From positions 7,075,501-7,139,500 of the forward strand of contig OZ022498.1 in the NCBI GenBank assembly GCA_963989385.1: DNA of 64,000 nucleotides, read 5' to 3'. The notes below the pieces were generated by a model. The model had not been told where the DNA came from. It worked only from the letters and a program-made list of their open reading frames with translations, and made no database searches. The position numbers were made by a program, and so were the translations under genes. Source of the stretch: Ctena decussata. Taxonomy: Eukaryota > Mollusca > Bivalvia > Lucinida > Lucinidae. Below are positions 11,061 to 21,799 of the stretch, one piece after another (positions within the stretch are counted from its first letter, which is position 1; each line of letters begins with the position of its first letter).

Positions 11061-11326
11061 TAAAGGTTTCCCATAGCCTTGTGGCCGTTTAGGACAGTGG
11101 GATAAGCGGTCCACTGTAACTTAGGCACAGCATATGTAAGACAGAGCCTATCCCTCGCCTTTCGCTGCCTTTAACGTTTCCTGATTAGAAAAAGTTCTCC
11201 AATAACTGCTGGGTTGACATAGATAGTTTTCAAGTCGCCGGCTTGCCCAACCCGGATTCGAACCCGCGACCTTCTTCCCCATAACCGAATCACTTTAACC
11301 TGTGTGGTTAGAGTTCATGGTGCCGC
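11061..11326 (-). mobile_element. tRNA-derived SINE (common family), copy 1, minus strand
   Basis: On the minus strand the unit starts GCGGCACCATGAACTC. It has an intact B box (GGGTTCGAATCCGGG, plus-strand 11250-11264), a conserved centre (CAACCCAGCAGTTATTGGAG, GGCAGCGAAAGGCGAGGGAT) and ends CTATGGGAAACCTTTACC. Copies lie at 44611-44880 (plus) and 45040-45325 (minus). The conserved central block recalls the molluscan SINE families described as V-SINE/RUDI-like; that name is from memory and unverified. Confidence 0.75.
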
Positions 11327-11485
11327 AATTCCTTTAAGAGTTGACACTGATTAAGAAGGGAAGCAAAATAACAAGCGAAGCGTTTTTTTCCCCCTTTAAA
11401 AGGTACTCATTGAGCATAAAAAACGTTCTTATTCCATGCTCGCAGTATTTGCTTACAAGGAACATTAAATTTTGATATCTTTCAG

Positions 11486-11729
11486 ACCCTGTATGGACAG
11501 CCCCAGTTGCTGGTAGTGCCTCAGTCAGTATTGACGAGAACAGTGCCACCGGTACGACAGTAATCGAACTAGCGGCAACTGATGCCGATCAAGGCGATAC
11601 ACTGCAGTACTCTATCACGTCACCTGCAGATAGTGCTAATTTCGAAATTACAGATACGAATAAAGTCACGGTCAAAGCGGGAGCTGAACTTGACTATGAG
11701 TCACAAACATCTTATGACCTAGGTTTTAG
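11486..11729 (+). CDS. Cadherin-family protein, exon 2 (most of first cadherin repeat)
   Basis: This 244-nt exon lies between a TTTCAG acceptor and a GTAAGT donor (GT at 11730). Joined to the single base from exon 1, it reads without stops. Cadherin hallmarks are visible: SVSIDENSATGTTVIELAA (the calcium-binding Glu in the ENxxxGT context), ATDADQGDTLQYSI (the DxD element), then FEIT and AELDYESQTSYDL (the LDYE-type motif). It ends with two bases of a codon, completed by exon 3. The Glu and Asp calcium ligands expected of a functional repeat are present. With exon 3 the repeat is about 100 residues, the usual length. Homophilic or heterophilic adhesion is family knowledge; the specific subfamily cannot be told from this N-terminal piece. 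Confidence 0.88.
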
Positions 11730-12582
11730 GTAAGTTATATTATTCAGTTCTTAAATTCATTAATGCCTAGTGGACTCACCTGTCGTTTTAAATAAGATTA
11801 GTCCATTTGTCATTTAAGGCGTATCTGGTTTAGTTTATTTTTTTATACTTTGTATACCCATCTTAGTGTAGATCCTGATCAGATGCCGCGTTGCGGCGTC
11901 TGATTTAGATCTGCACTGTTTGCCAATATCCCTTTCATGGAGCATTATGCATAAATTGGTGAAAGGGAGATCACCCTGAATTGAATGGATTTGTCTTCCT
12001 TCTTAAAGCTCCTTTAAAGGTTTAAATTCCAAGTAACAACTATTTACCGCCAACAAATAGTGTTCTCTTTAGATCCCAGTCTTTCATGAGTAAGCATGAT
12101 ATGCAAACTGAATGCCAGTATACACGTATTCATACCAAATTTAATGCAACAGACGCGCGTTTCTGTATTTAACTTCTTCAGTGTTGCTAAACCCCAATAG
12201 CTTGAAAGAAAAATATGATGACAGGTCTCGGAAGGCAACGAGCATCCCAGTCCGAGCCACACTTGCGGGACACATTAGCTGCAGACACCAGGTAAGAGAC
12301 GCCTACGTATTAAACCGCGAGCGCAGGCGACCCCACCGAGCCACCTAAACCCCTGTGTCTCGAGAAAGGCGACAGAAAAGAGCATCAGACAGAGATAGAT
12401 GTCCGATGCAGCAAGAACCCGCAAAAAGCCGAAACAACTCGAAAGAATGGAAGCCAAACACCGCTAAGATTCATAAGCTATGACACGTTAGTCTTAGTTT
12501 TAGAATAATTTCGAAATTTTACCAGATGTATATCAAATTGAATAAAGAATTTAATCCCAATGCCTGAGAATCAGGGTTCGAG

Positions 12583-12712
12583 GTTATAAAACTTGAGAAT
12601 AATCTAAAACTCAAAATAAAGCACACTGATTGGCTGCTTCCGAGCATGTGCTCGGAAGCAGCCAATCAGTGTGCTTTATTTTGAGTTTTTAGAATGTACT
12701 CAAGTTTGATAA
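12583..12712. repeat. Long hairpin with a perfect 39-bp stem
   Basis: Positions 12608-12646 are the exact reverse complement of 12649-12687, leaving a 2-nt centre. The inner arm contains CTGATTGGCTGCTTCCGAGC. Weaker pairing extends outward (AAACTTGAG on the left, CTCAAGTTT on the right) to about 12583-12712. It is probably a very compact MITE; transcribed, it would form a near-perfect RNA hairpin within the cadherin intron. Confidence 0.8.
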
Positions 12713-14771
12713 CTTCCGGGCCAGGACTTACTTCACTCACACCCTCGTAAATGAAAGCTGTAGCTAGACTGTGCGGAATCACAGACTGGTAAACACTTAA
12801 AATATCTGCGGTATCTGCGGTATCAAAATTTCAAGCTTTAATAAAAATGGTATACGTATTGGCGCAGATTAATTTTGGCGTTAAAATATACCATGGATCC
12901 AGATACATGTAATAAAAAAGTTGATATTAATTAATTACAATTTTTCTCACTTGTCTGTCAAATGTGTATTGTGGCGTCTATTAGAATCCCTCAGAAAGTG
13001 AGTCTTGTAGGATTCAACAATGTGTACATGTATTTTAATGGGACGGTATAGAAAATATCTCAAATACTTATCAAGTACTCCTGGATTATACTGCACGTAA
13101 ATTTGTTTAAAATCAAGAATTTGCATATTTGGCGTTCTTTGTCTTAACCGCCAAAATTGCCAAAATAAGTTACCGCTGAATAAATGTTCTACAAAGTTTT
13201 GCAGGCACGGCAAGCACTTGTTTTACGTGTTACTATTTTGTGAATGAAAACAGACCCTTTATTTTTGCTAACATGTATCCAAGTATTTCTGAATCTATAT
13301 ACAGTTGCATGGTAAGTCATGAAAATTTAATGTATATTAATTCTGCTATGACACGGCTGCTTGGGTACATCCGTTATAAAATCAAAATAGATTCGAAATT
13401 TTGAAATAAAATAAAATATTAACCCGAAGTGACATTTGATGCAGTTTTCAATTAACATATGTCATGATAACAGGTAACCCTCTCGAGGGGCACACGGCAT
13501 TAAAATAAAACAACGTGGATATCGACTGAATGCAACTTCAGCGACAGAATAAATTTTCTGATAAACTTACAACAGTCTTATATTTTTTTTTTCTATTCTT
13601 TATAGTCCGTTTGCTCCCGAATGCCAACCGGGTTTAGCCTATTTTCTCGAACGCCACGCCATGCATCTATAGGTCTTATACAAATTTTAAGAACAGGTCT
13701 GATGCGTAACCGACAAGTCCACTTTTTGCTAAGGTTGACTGCCCATTTTAGCACAATTTAAACTTATTCTGCTACAGCCGACTGCTTACTGATATAATAC
13801 CTTATCATGGCAGCTTTAATATTGACAGAAACTATCTCTGCAGCAGATGCCATTGTAGACCTCAATTAAGTTGATTTTACCTTCACTGATTTGACTGTCA
13901 TCAATTTGGCACAAAGGTGCTTGCAGAATGGGAAGTACTACGGCAGTCCCTGAACAGTCTGGCCTTGGTTTACAGTGTTTGCCAGACATTCCTGTCCCAA
14001 TATTTAGTGAGTTGGTGCAAGTTTTAAAGATCATTTTTGAACATTTATTTGCTTGTAAGACCAAATTCATACCTGATTTTACATACCTCCAAGTATATGC
14101 ATGTACATGGTAAACAGTAAACTAAATAAGATGAGGAGGCAAAAATATAAATCATAATCCAATTAAGTATATCAATTGCAAAGAGATATATTAATGAGCA
14201 TCAGTTCTGGAAAGCCTAAACTGCCATGCTGAAAGCCAGTCAACAAGTTCTTATAGTTTGAAAACTGTTTCTCAAGACCTTGTATTGCTTATATTCCGTT
14301 TATTCAAGGTCTTCTGAATAGCTGTTTTGGGTCCAGTTTTCACAAAATTCTAGTTTTAGTTAAGAAACCAGTTCAAATATTTCAACAGCAGACTATTAGC
14401 ATTCGAATCATGAAGTTCAGAATTTGGCCCCTTTTGCATGCTTTCATTTTAAGGAGTCATAGGATGGCTTCTAAGCATGTATTTACGCACAACTAGCCAG
14501 GTGAGAGATTTTGGACAGTGCACTGATTGCACATGCATAGTATGCTAAATCATACAGATGTGACATCCCTTATTCAGTGAATAAACCTTACCACCACTGA
14601 ACAGTTTTTAAAATTCGTAGAAGAGCTGTACCATTGAATGTTGTAATGTTCTAATGATTCTAATTCCATACATAATAGGATTTTTTCGGATAATTGATCT
14701 TTTTCCATTAATGCAAAAAGTGAGCAATTTCTCTGGAGGTTGTCGTATGCATGTTAGTATTGCCAATATAT

Positions 14772-14985
14772 GAGCCGCGACGCGACAAAACCAACAATGT
14801 GGTTGTGCGCCCAGCATCCGCCCAGTCTGATCAGAGTCCTCACTATCCGCATGAAGGTAGCTTAGACCCTTACCTACCTTTTAAGCGCATAGGAAAGACT
14901 CTGATCAGACTGAGCGGATGCCTAGGCTGATCTGAGTCTGCGCTGGGCGCACAACCACGTTGTTGGTTTTCTCGTGTCGCGGCTC
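14772..14985. mobile_element. Fold-back inverted-repeat element, copy 2 of 4
   Basis: It starts GAGCCGCGACGCGACAAAAC and ends GTTTTCTCGTGTCGCGGCTC, 214 bp. It shares the inner blocks GTGGTTGTGCGCCCAGC and GCTGGGCGCACAACCAC with the copies at 1306, 41167 and 55761. AT-rich flanks (AATATAT and ATATTATA) give no clean target duplication. Confidence 0.8.
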
Positions 14986-15254
14986 ATATTATAAGTAAAC
15001 AACGGCGTGAAATCATTATTTGCTTCGGTTGTGGGCAAATACATGTTATGTTATGAATGAAACAGAACAAATGTGTTAAAGTATTCGTAAGCCTGACGCA
15101 TGGTGTTACATGTAACAACTGGTCAGGTGATTTTGTTTGTAAATAAACAGATAAACATTGAAATGGTGTTTACTTTTCTCAGTAAAAGGGTTAGTTTTCA
15201 AAATCTGATAAAACATGGATAAACAAACGTCCAGTAAACGGGAGTTCCAACAGC

Positions 15255-16920
15255 CTTTTAATTAATACCAAATCTCTGGAAGCACCAGACTTTTCAGGAA
15301 ACGCAAGGTCGGAAGTTCTTCTTCAGACTTTCTCACTTTGTGTGTAGTCAGACAAAAACAAATAATTGGCACTTCATTCTTCCTTTGCCATCTCGTTGCC
15401 ATGGTAACCGCATTTTTCTGTTTTTTGCAGAAAAATTCAATAGAAATTTGTGTTTTTCGCTCTCGTATATCACCGAAAATAGACAAGGCTTGATCAAAAA
15501 CTCTTTAAATCTACAAAGTAGGGACTAATGTTATTAACATGAAGCATCAAAAAAACTTTGTTCGAATGTTTTGGCATATCTACTAGTCCTCAAAGGTGGG
15601 TGGGGTAACCAGGTATCGCAAAACACAGTTTTTAGGCATTTTTAGGCATCACTTTTAAAAAACGCACACTTCTACATGACACATTTGCATACTTTAACAT
15701 AAAAGAGGAGACTTTCAATTTTTGGAAAATGAAAAAACCAGAGTGGGGCAAAGCTGACTTCAGACCGTAACCATGGCAACAAACCATACCCCATGCAAAA
15801 AGTGAAAACAGAAGCTTATACTGAAACCACATCATTATAATCAAGTTAATTGCATTGCAGCAATAACTACTGGTCCAAATGCTGTAGAAATATTAATTCT
15901 ATATGATATGGTGAGGGTTCGACACCTTAAGGGTTGGAATCCCATTTATATTCATTTAAAAGGCCCAAAAAGGGGCAAAACATGGTCAAAATTAACGTAC
16001 CTCATTCATTGTCTCTAGGAATCAACAAAAAGACAACATGGGTTTCTTTTAAATTTGTTATGAAATTATAAGTTTGACATAAACTGATAGAAAATATGGC
16101 ATTGAGGAACCCTACATCTCTAGGTATGGAGTCTATAGGGGCCCAAAAAGGGGTAAATTTGAAAATGTTCATCCAAAATAATAATCATTCTTCACAGTGG
16201 AACACACTACAGCATTTGCCAAGATAAAATAGGTTGAAAAACACACACACAAAAAACAGCTTTATGTATGCCACCAGTAAACTTGCACTCAAGGGGCTGG
16301 GAGCCCTATTTATGAAAATTTAAGGGGCTCGAAAAGGGAAAAAATGGTCAAAATTACCACATATCACTCATTCTCCTTATCAATACGCAAAAGACAGCAC
16401 TGGCTGCTTTTAAATTTGATATGACAAATAAGTTAGATATATTCTGATAGACAATATGGCAAAAAGGAGCCCAACATCCGCAGGTATGGAGATTATAGGG
16501 GCCGAAAAGGGGATAATTTGAAAATAAACACCCAAAATAAAGGTCGTTTTTCATAATAAAGCAAACTATAGCCTTTGTCAAGATGAAATAGGTTGAAAAA
16601 AGCCTTATACATGTATATGCCACAAGTAAACTTGCAATCAAGCGGCTGGGAGCCCTATTTACAATGATTTAAGGGGCTCAAAAAGGGGCAAAAATGGTCA
16701 AAATTACCACATATCACTCGTTTTCTCTATAAAAAAACAAAAGACAACACTGGTTACGTTTCATTTTGTTATGAAATGTTAGATTGACATATATTGATAG
16801 AAAATATGGCAATAGGGAGCCCTAAATCCCTGGGTAGGAAGTATATAGGGTCCCAGAAAGGGGTAAATTTGATATTCGCTAAAAAATGAACAAAAATTAT
16901 AGTAGATTTTTAATTTCTAC
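15255..16920 (+). repeat. Left arm of a long inverted pair
   Basis: It consists of about 650 bp of leader (landmarks GGAAGCACCAGACTTTT, CCATGGTAACCGC, GGTGGGTGGGGTAACCAGGT, AAAAAACGCACACTTCT) followed by about three tandem units of 340-355 bp (starting near 15930, 16290 and 16640) marked by GGGGCAAAAATGGTCAAAAT and ATAGAAAATATGGCA. The reverse complement of this arrangement occurs at 21800-24220. No coding region was seen; open frames here are incidental. Confidence 0.75.
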
Positions 16921-17959
16921 ACACTGAAACAAAGTACTGCATCTGCGATGTTGACACTGGTTTTTAAACTACAAGCCTAGTATATATTTATATCAAATGC
17001 CATACTTAAATTCATTAAAGGGGCCTAACGGAGGCTACTTATGTGAAAATGTAAAAGAAATAAACAAAAACGAAAAAAATGGGTGCATTTTTTTTCTGAT
17101 AGAAACAAATCGAGATGTTGGTATTAATAGTAAGTATTTTATACAGACAATTACACATTATTTGCTTTTCAAAAATGTGTAAAGCTGGTTTTCCATAGAT
17201 CTTATTCTTTAGCCATTTCTATGCCTATGTTTAACATGACTGTTACAAAAGCATGGCACAAATAGCGTGTATAACGAATTTCGATTCTAAATATGCTTCA
17301 TTCCAGAGAACTTATTTCAGTGACAAACAAGTTCTTAGCCACTATATTTTTCCCATAGTCTTATAATGGACAAATACAAAGCCTGAGCTGAAAGAAACAG
17401 TCATATAATACGCTCCATGTAAATCCTTCTATACAATATAGTTTGTACGCCAGCTGCAAACATGAGAACTATTGGACCACATACTCTTGCTCTCATCATT
17501 CATTTAGCGATGGCGTTTATTTAGAAGACTATAAATCTCAAATAGAAAGGATTACACAGATCTGAGCTTTTTCTTCTTTTTTCAATTTTTTTTTTAATCT
17601 TTATTTTTTTATCTTTATTTATTTACTTTTTTATCTTTATTTTTTATTTTTGTTTTTTGCCACTCACTGGAGAAAGTCATTATTTCAAAACATGCAATTA
17701 TTCAGATACAAATTTTCAATGAATCAGTAAAAAAATCAAATGTGATTATGAAGAAAAGCAATCCCCAAAATAGAATATCCAAATAAGGAGGTATAGTTTC
17801 ACATAGGTCAAATTTTTCGGCTGTCCTTAAAACATGAGGGGTTACGTCATGTTTGCAAGCATGGGGTGTGAGTTCTGTTTGAATGTCCATGAAATGAATC
17901 ATGAATATCCAGGATATTGGATATGAAGGAGGCAGATTAGGGCTATCTGTGGGTCAAAG

Positions 17960-18990
17960 AACTGTGTCATGTGTCTTTGTGGTGGAAGTTTTGATGCAGA
18001 TACAATAATTGAGGGTGAATTGATGAACATCTAGGTTTTTTCAGTCATTTTACAAAAGGGGGGCAACTTTTGAGACAGACTTCCGGTTTACTTCCCTGGC
18101 CTTATAGGACTTCCGTTTGCTTCCCTGCTGTTGTAGGATTGGACTTTGCCCCAAAGAAGGCAAGTTCTTTCCTTCAGGAGTTGATCCCAATTGAGAATGG
18201 AGGAAAGACAGAAAATGGCACAGTTGCCACCCCCTGCCAGTGTATTTTGTAGCCTTGAGTTTTCAGTCTTGGTCTGTTAGATATATTTGTTACGTGTTAT
18301 GTGTCTGTGGCGAGGAAGTTTTGATGCAGATACAATGTTTGAGGGTGAATGGATAAAACATCCATGTTTTTGGCCATTTTACAAAGGGGAATAGCTTTTG
18401 GGACTTTCTGTTTACTTCCCCTGTCTTATGAGACTTCTTGTTTGGTTCCCTTCCATTATAGGATTCGCTCTTGGAGGTTGGGCTTTGCCCCAAGGAAGGC
18501 AAATTCTTTCCATCAGGAGTTGATTCCCACTGAGAATGGATGCAAGACAGAAAATGGCAGAGTTGCCTCCCCTGCCAGTGTATCTAATCACCTCGAGTTT
18601 TCAGTCTTGATCTGTTCTAATAAACTTGTGACGTGTTAGGTGTCTGTGTCGAAGAAGTTTTCATACAGATACAATTTTTGTTTTGAGGATGAATGGATGC
18701 ACATCCATGTTTTCCAGCAATTTTACAACGGGGAGCAACTTTTGATATTTCCAAGTCACTTCCCTGGCTTCATGGGACTTCCTGTTTGCTTCCCTTCCAG
18801 TGTGGGATTCGCTTTTGGAGGCTGAGCTTAGCCAAACGGAGAGCAAATATTTTCCTTCAGGAGTCGGTCCCCATTGAGATGGCGGCAAGACGCAAATTGG
18901 CAGAGTTTCCGCCCCTGCAAGTGTATCTAGTCACCTTGAGTTTTCGGTTTTGGTCTGTTCTAACATATTCATTTTATGCTGTCTGATACT
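17960..18990 (+). repeat. Tandem array of three units, about 335-345 bp each
   Basis: Units start near 17970, 18300 and 18640, each with GAAGTTTTGATGCAGATACA (or a variant), TGCCCCAAAGAAGGCAA, TTCAGGAGTTGATCCCA and GAGTTTTCAGTCTTG(G/A)TCTG. A degraded relative appears near 19800-19890 and another at 10915-11000. The GC-richer sequence makes incidental open frames in both strands; none shows a domain. Confidence 0.75.
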
Positions 18991-19103
18991 GCACTTGTAT
19001 ACATTATAGAAATGTACATCTCAAATAAGGACCCCAGGGAAAATTGGCTGTACATCCAGCTTGGCCCCCCCTATTGAATAAAGTCATTATTGTTATAATT
19101 ATT

Positions 19104-19190
19104 ACTACCTCCTCTTCCTCTCCCCCCCTCCCCACCACACACACGCTCCCCCCCCCCCCCCCCCCCCACCACCACCACCACCACCACCAA
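19104..19190. repeat. Low-complexity C-rich and (ACC)n tract
   Basis: Pyrimidine-rich sequence passes into a run of about 20 C (near 19149-19168) and then ACC trinucleotides. Reading frames across it give the Pro/His or Trp/Gly homopolymers expected of simple sequence. Confidence 0.9.
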
Positions 19191-19559
19191 AAAAGAAAGC
19201 CAGTTAATAAAGATTGTATAGGCTGCAAGTTTTGGCTTTACTCTCCATTTATGTATTTACGGGGTAAATGTGGTTCAAATTTGGGATATCTACGTTCAAT
19301 TTATAGATACCTAATATTCATCTTGATTTTACGCAAATTTCGAATAATATTGTAAATTTAGTGTGTAACTGTACTCAAAATTTTCATTTTCGGAGGTAAA
19401 TTGTAGGTTTGTAGGTTTCATGGTCGAAATTTCAATACAAGGCAGAAGGTAAAAAAACGGCTTGACTATTTACCTCCCTCAAATCAGCTGTTGCAGCTAT
19501 GCACGGCCCACTCAGTCTGTTTTCAGTCTGGACGGTTAATTTGTCAGAGCGGGAAAAAG

Positions 19560-20140
19560 TTCATTATTTATCCATATATCCAAGGGGTAACGAGGATAAT
19601 TCAAAGATATTTCTTCATATTTCTCAATGAAAGCACATGATTTGAACCCTCATTAGAAAACGCCTCAGCGAGACGGATGAAATGAGGGTGTTCTAACGAG
19701 GGGTAACAATGAATTTTTATGGAAACATAGGGAAAATAATCCCTAATTTATCCCTGTTACCCCCTTCTTATCTGGAACAGTGTTTAATTATCCTAAATAC
19801 AGTGTATGGATACATAGGCATGTTTTTCTGCCAATTTTTCAAAGTGAGACAAATTTTGTGACTTCCCCTTTGATTCCCTGGACAATAAAATTAGTTAAGG
19901 TATTTCAATATTAATAACAATTAATTAAATTCAGAGCTCCAGCTAAGGTGGGGCTTTAAAGATAATTCTACGATATTTTTCTTATTTCAGAATAAACATA
20001 TGTTACGACCCCTCATTAGAACTGTCTCAGCTAGAGAGTTTTAATGAGGGGTCACAACGTATGTTTTTATGGAAAAATAAGGAAAATATTTCCCTTAATT
20101 ATATTTGTTACCGCTTCTTAGCAAGTGAGCAGGGGCTCAT
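19560..20140. repeat. Two hairpin-bearing repeat units (CCCTCATTAGAA family)
   Basis: At 19638-19707 and 20010-20056 the sequence folds back on itself: CCCTCATTAGAA pairs with TTCTAACGAGGG, and CCCCTCATTAGAACT with AGTTTTAATGAGGGG. Each hairpin is preceded by a TATTTCTTCATATTT-like block and followed by TTTTTATGGAAA. A related weaker hairpin lies at 26025-26075. Non-coding. Confidence 0.6.
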
Positions 20141-20410
20141 ATATGCCCCCGACCAGTGCCATCGCCTAATGGCGGCCGTAAAAAGTCTCCCCGCACTCAT
20201 CTATAGTGCAGGTTATATTTTCCTTTTGGTCCTTTGAGATCATGGAATATATTCTGAGAAGTCAGAAATGATCATACGTTTAGATTCATTTTCTAAACAA
20301 ATTTGAAATATTTTGGTATTTTTCGACTTATATCAGTCTTTGAGACGACTGCCATGTTAAACCTGCAAATTTACTGTTTTTTTCCTCTGGCTCATTGTAC
20401 CATATTTAAA

Positions 20411-20454
20411 GGGTCACTGATGAGGCTTGAATAGCCGAAACCGCGGTATGGCCC
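20411..20454 (+). ncRNA. Type I hammerhead self-cleaving ribozyme, copy 1
   Basis: All parts of the fold are present in order. Stem I 5' strand is GGGTCA (20411-20416), the core CTGATGA (20417-20423), stem II GGCT-TGAAT-AGCC (20424-20436) and the core GAAA (20437-20440). Stem III is the palindrome ACCGCGGT (20440-20447), the cleavage site GTA ends at A20448, and the stem I 3' strand is TGGCCC (20449-20454), which pairs fully with GGGTCA including one G-U. A stem III this short leaves almost no loop within one molecule. Palindromic stem III is known from Penelope-associated hammerheads that cleave as dimers. The predicted cut is after 20448. Confidence 0.85.
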
Positions 20455-20785
20455 AACTTCTTACTTATGAATGTTTTCTTTGCTCTTAAAGGATCTAAAC
20501 TTTTATCATTATTTACTATCACTGCAGCTGGATGTTGTGCCGTGTGGCGGCCGTAAAAAGTCTCCCCGCACTCATCTATAGTGCAGATTATATTTTCCTT
20601 TTGGTCCTTTGAGATCATGGAATATATTCTGAGAAGTCAGAAATGATCATACGTTTAGATTCATTTTCTAAACAAATTTGAAATATTTTGGTATTTTTCG
20701 ACTTATATCAGTCTTTGAGACGACTGCCATGTTAAACCTGCAAATTTACTGTTTTTTTCCTCTGGCTCCTTGTACCATATTTAAA

Positions 20786-20829
20786 GGGTCACTGATGAGG
20801 CTTGAATAGCCGAAACCGCGGTATGGCCC
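20786..20829 (+). ncRNA. Type I hammerhead self-cleaving ribozyme, copy 2
   Basis: This copy is identical over the core to copy 1, offset by 375: GGGTCA at 20786-20791, CTGATGA at 20792-20798, the stem II hairpin, GAAA, palindromic stem III, the cut after A20823 and TGGCCC to 20829. Cleavage at both sites would release a 375-nt RNA from 20449 to 20823. Confidence 0.85.
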
Positions 20830-21309
20830 AACTTCTTACTTATGAATGTTTTCTTTGCTCTTAAAGGATCTAAACTTTTATCATTATTCAACATAATACT
20901 ACACTGCAAATGTTATACGTATATAAAATTCAAAGTCCTTGACCTTGACATTTAGTAATCAGCACCATCCATATGATGTAAACTAGTATGAAATTAACCT
21001 AGTCAAGTATCATTAGACTCCATTCAAGTATATTAGATGTACAACACAAAACTATACAACAAACGGCTAAGTCCTACCCATGAGCCTAACCCTGAATCTT
21101 AGGTTGTCCTGATCAAAAGTAATGCAATAGAGATATCATGAACCAACTATATGGAATAATTATAGCCAGATCGCTTTTCGAACATGATGTACTCATATTC
21201 CGGTATAAGACGGTGAAATGTAGGTCAAGATCAGGTTTTCCCTCCAATAAGATGTGGTAGGTCTAGATCTTTGGGATTGTAAGGGAAACCCACGTCTTAT
21301 AGCACAATG

Positions 21310-21575
21310 TTTTTTCTGCTGTGTGGAGGGGTGGTGGTGTGTCGTGTCGCGGTGACCAATGAAAAACAGAGATTCGAGGTGTGGGGGTGTGGTTGGGTGT
21401 TGTGTCGCGTGAGCAATGAAGAACAGAGATTTGTCCCAGTGACTAATGAAAAACAGGGTTCAAAGACCTAAAGAACAGAGATTTCTTTTGTTGGAGGGGT
21501 GTGGTTGCGTGTCGTGACGCGGTGACCAATGAAAAATAGACATTTGTCGCAGTGACCAATGAAAAATCAGAGATT
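21310..21575 (+). repeat. Irregular minisatellite (GTGACCAATGAAAAACAGAG)
   Basis: The blocks GTGTCG(C/T)GGTGACCAATG and AAAAACAGAGATT repeat about five or six times with GTGTGG-rich spacers. Units vary between about 30 and 90 bp. No coding function is evident. Confidence 0.75.
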
Positions 21576-21799
21576 CAATATAGCTGTTCAATAACTAGAT
21601 GTTTCCAAACTTGGCTTGATTATACAGCACTAAGCAAAATTGGCCCATTGCCCAACATTGGTCGTGCAATGAAATTTTCAATATAGTGTCTCCCATTCTA
21701 ATGGAGTTAGATATTTTTACTTTACAAAGTGCACACCTTTGCTTCGACGGCAAGCAACTTCAGCAATGATGACGTTTGTTACAGTAAGAAAACAATGTT

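Larger units (their letters stand above)
3756..11485 (+). other. Intron 1 of the cadherin gene (7.7 kb)
   Basis: The intron is bounded by GTAGGT at 3756 and a TTTCAG acceptor ending at 11485. It holds the SINE at 4316-4488, the element pair at 4510-5410 and 8321-9268, arrays at 5947-6209, 6305-7275 and 9290-9900, the MITE at 7709-7930, the repeat at 8164-8320 and the SINE at 11061-11326. Nothing recognisable was seen at 3760-4310, 5411-5946, 7276-7708, 7931-8163, 9901-11060 or 11327-11485, apart from a short segment at 10915-11000 that resembles the array at 17960-18990. Confidence 0.75.
20171..20889 (+). mobile_element. Tandem dimer of a hammerhead-bearing repeat (retrozyme-like), 375-bp period
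   Basis: Two almost identical 344-bp copies (20171-20514 and 20546-20889) begin GGCGGCCGTAAAAAGTCTCC and end AACTTTTATCATTATT. They are separated by 31 bp, so the spacing between equivalent positions is exactly 375. Each copy has a complete hammerhead core near its end (20411-20454 and 20786-20829). Tandem units of a few hundred bases, each with a type I hammerhead, are the described form of metazoan retrozymes, whose RNA is cut to unit length and can circularise. The same repeat body recurs at 63545-64000. No ORF is expected. Confidence 0.8.

Noticed and set aside
19004..19355. Trp/Gly- and Pro/His-rich frames
   Set aside because: They translate the poly-C and (ACC)n tract and have no other support.
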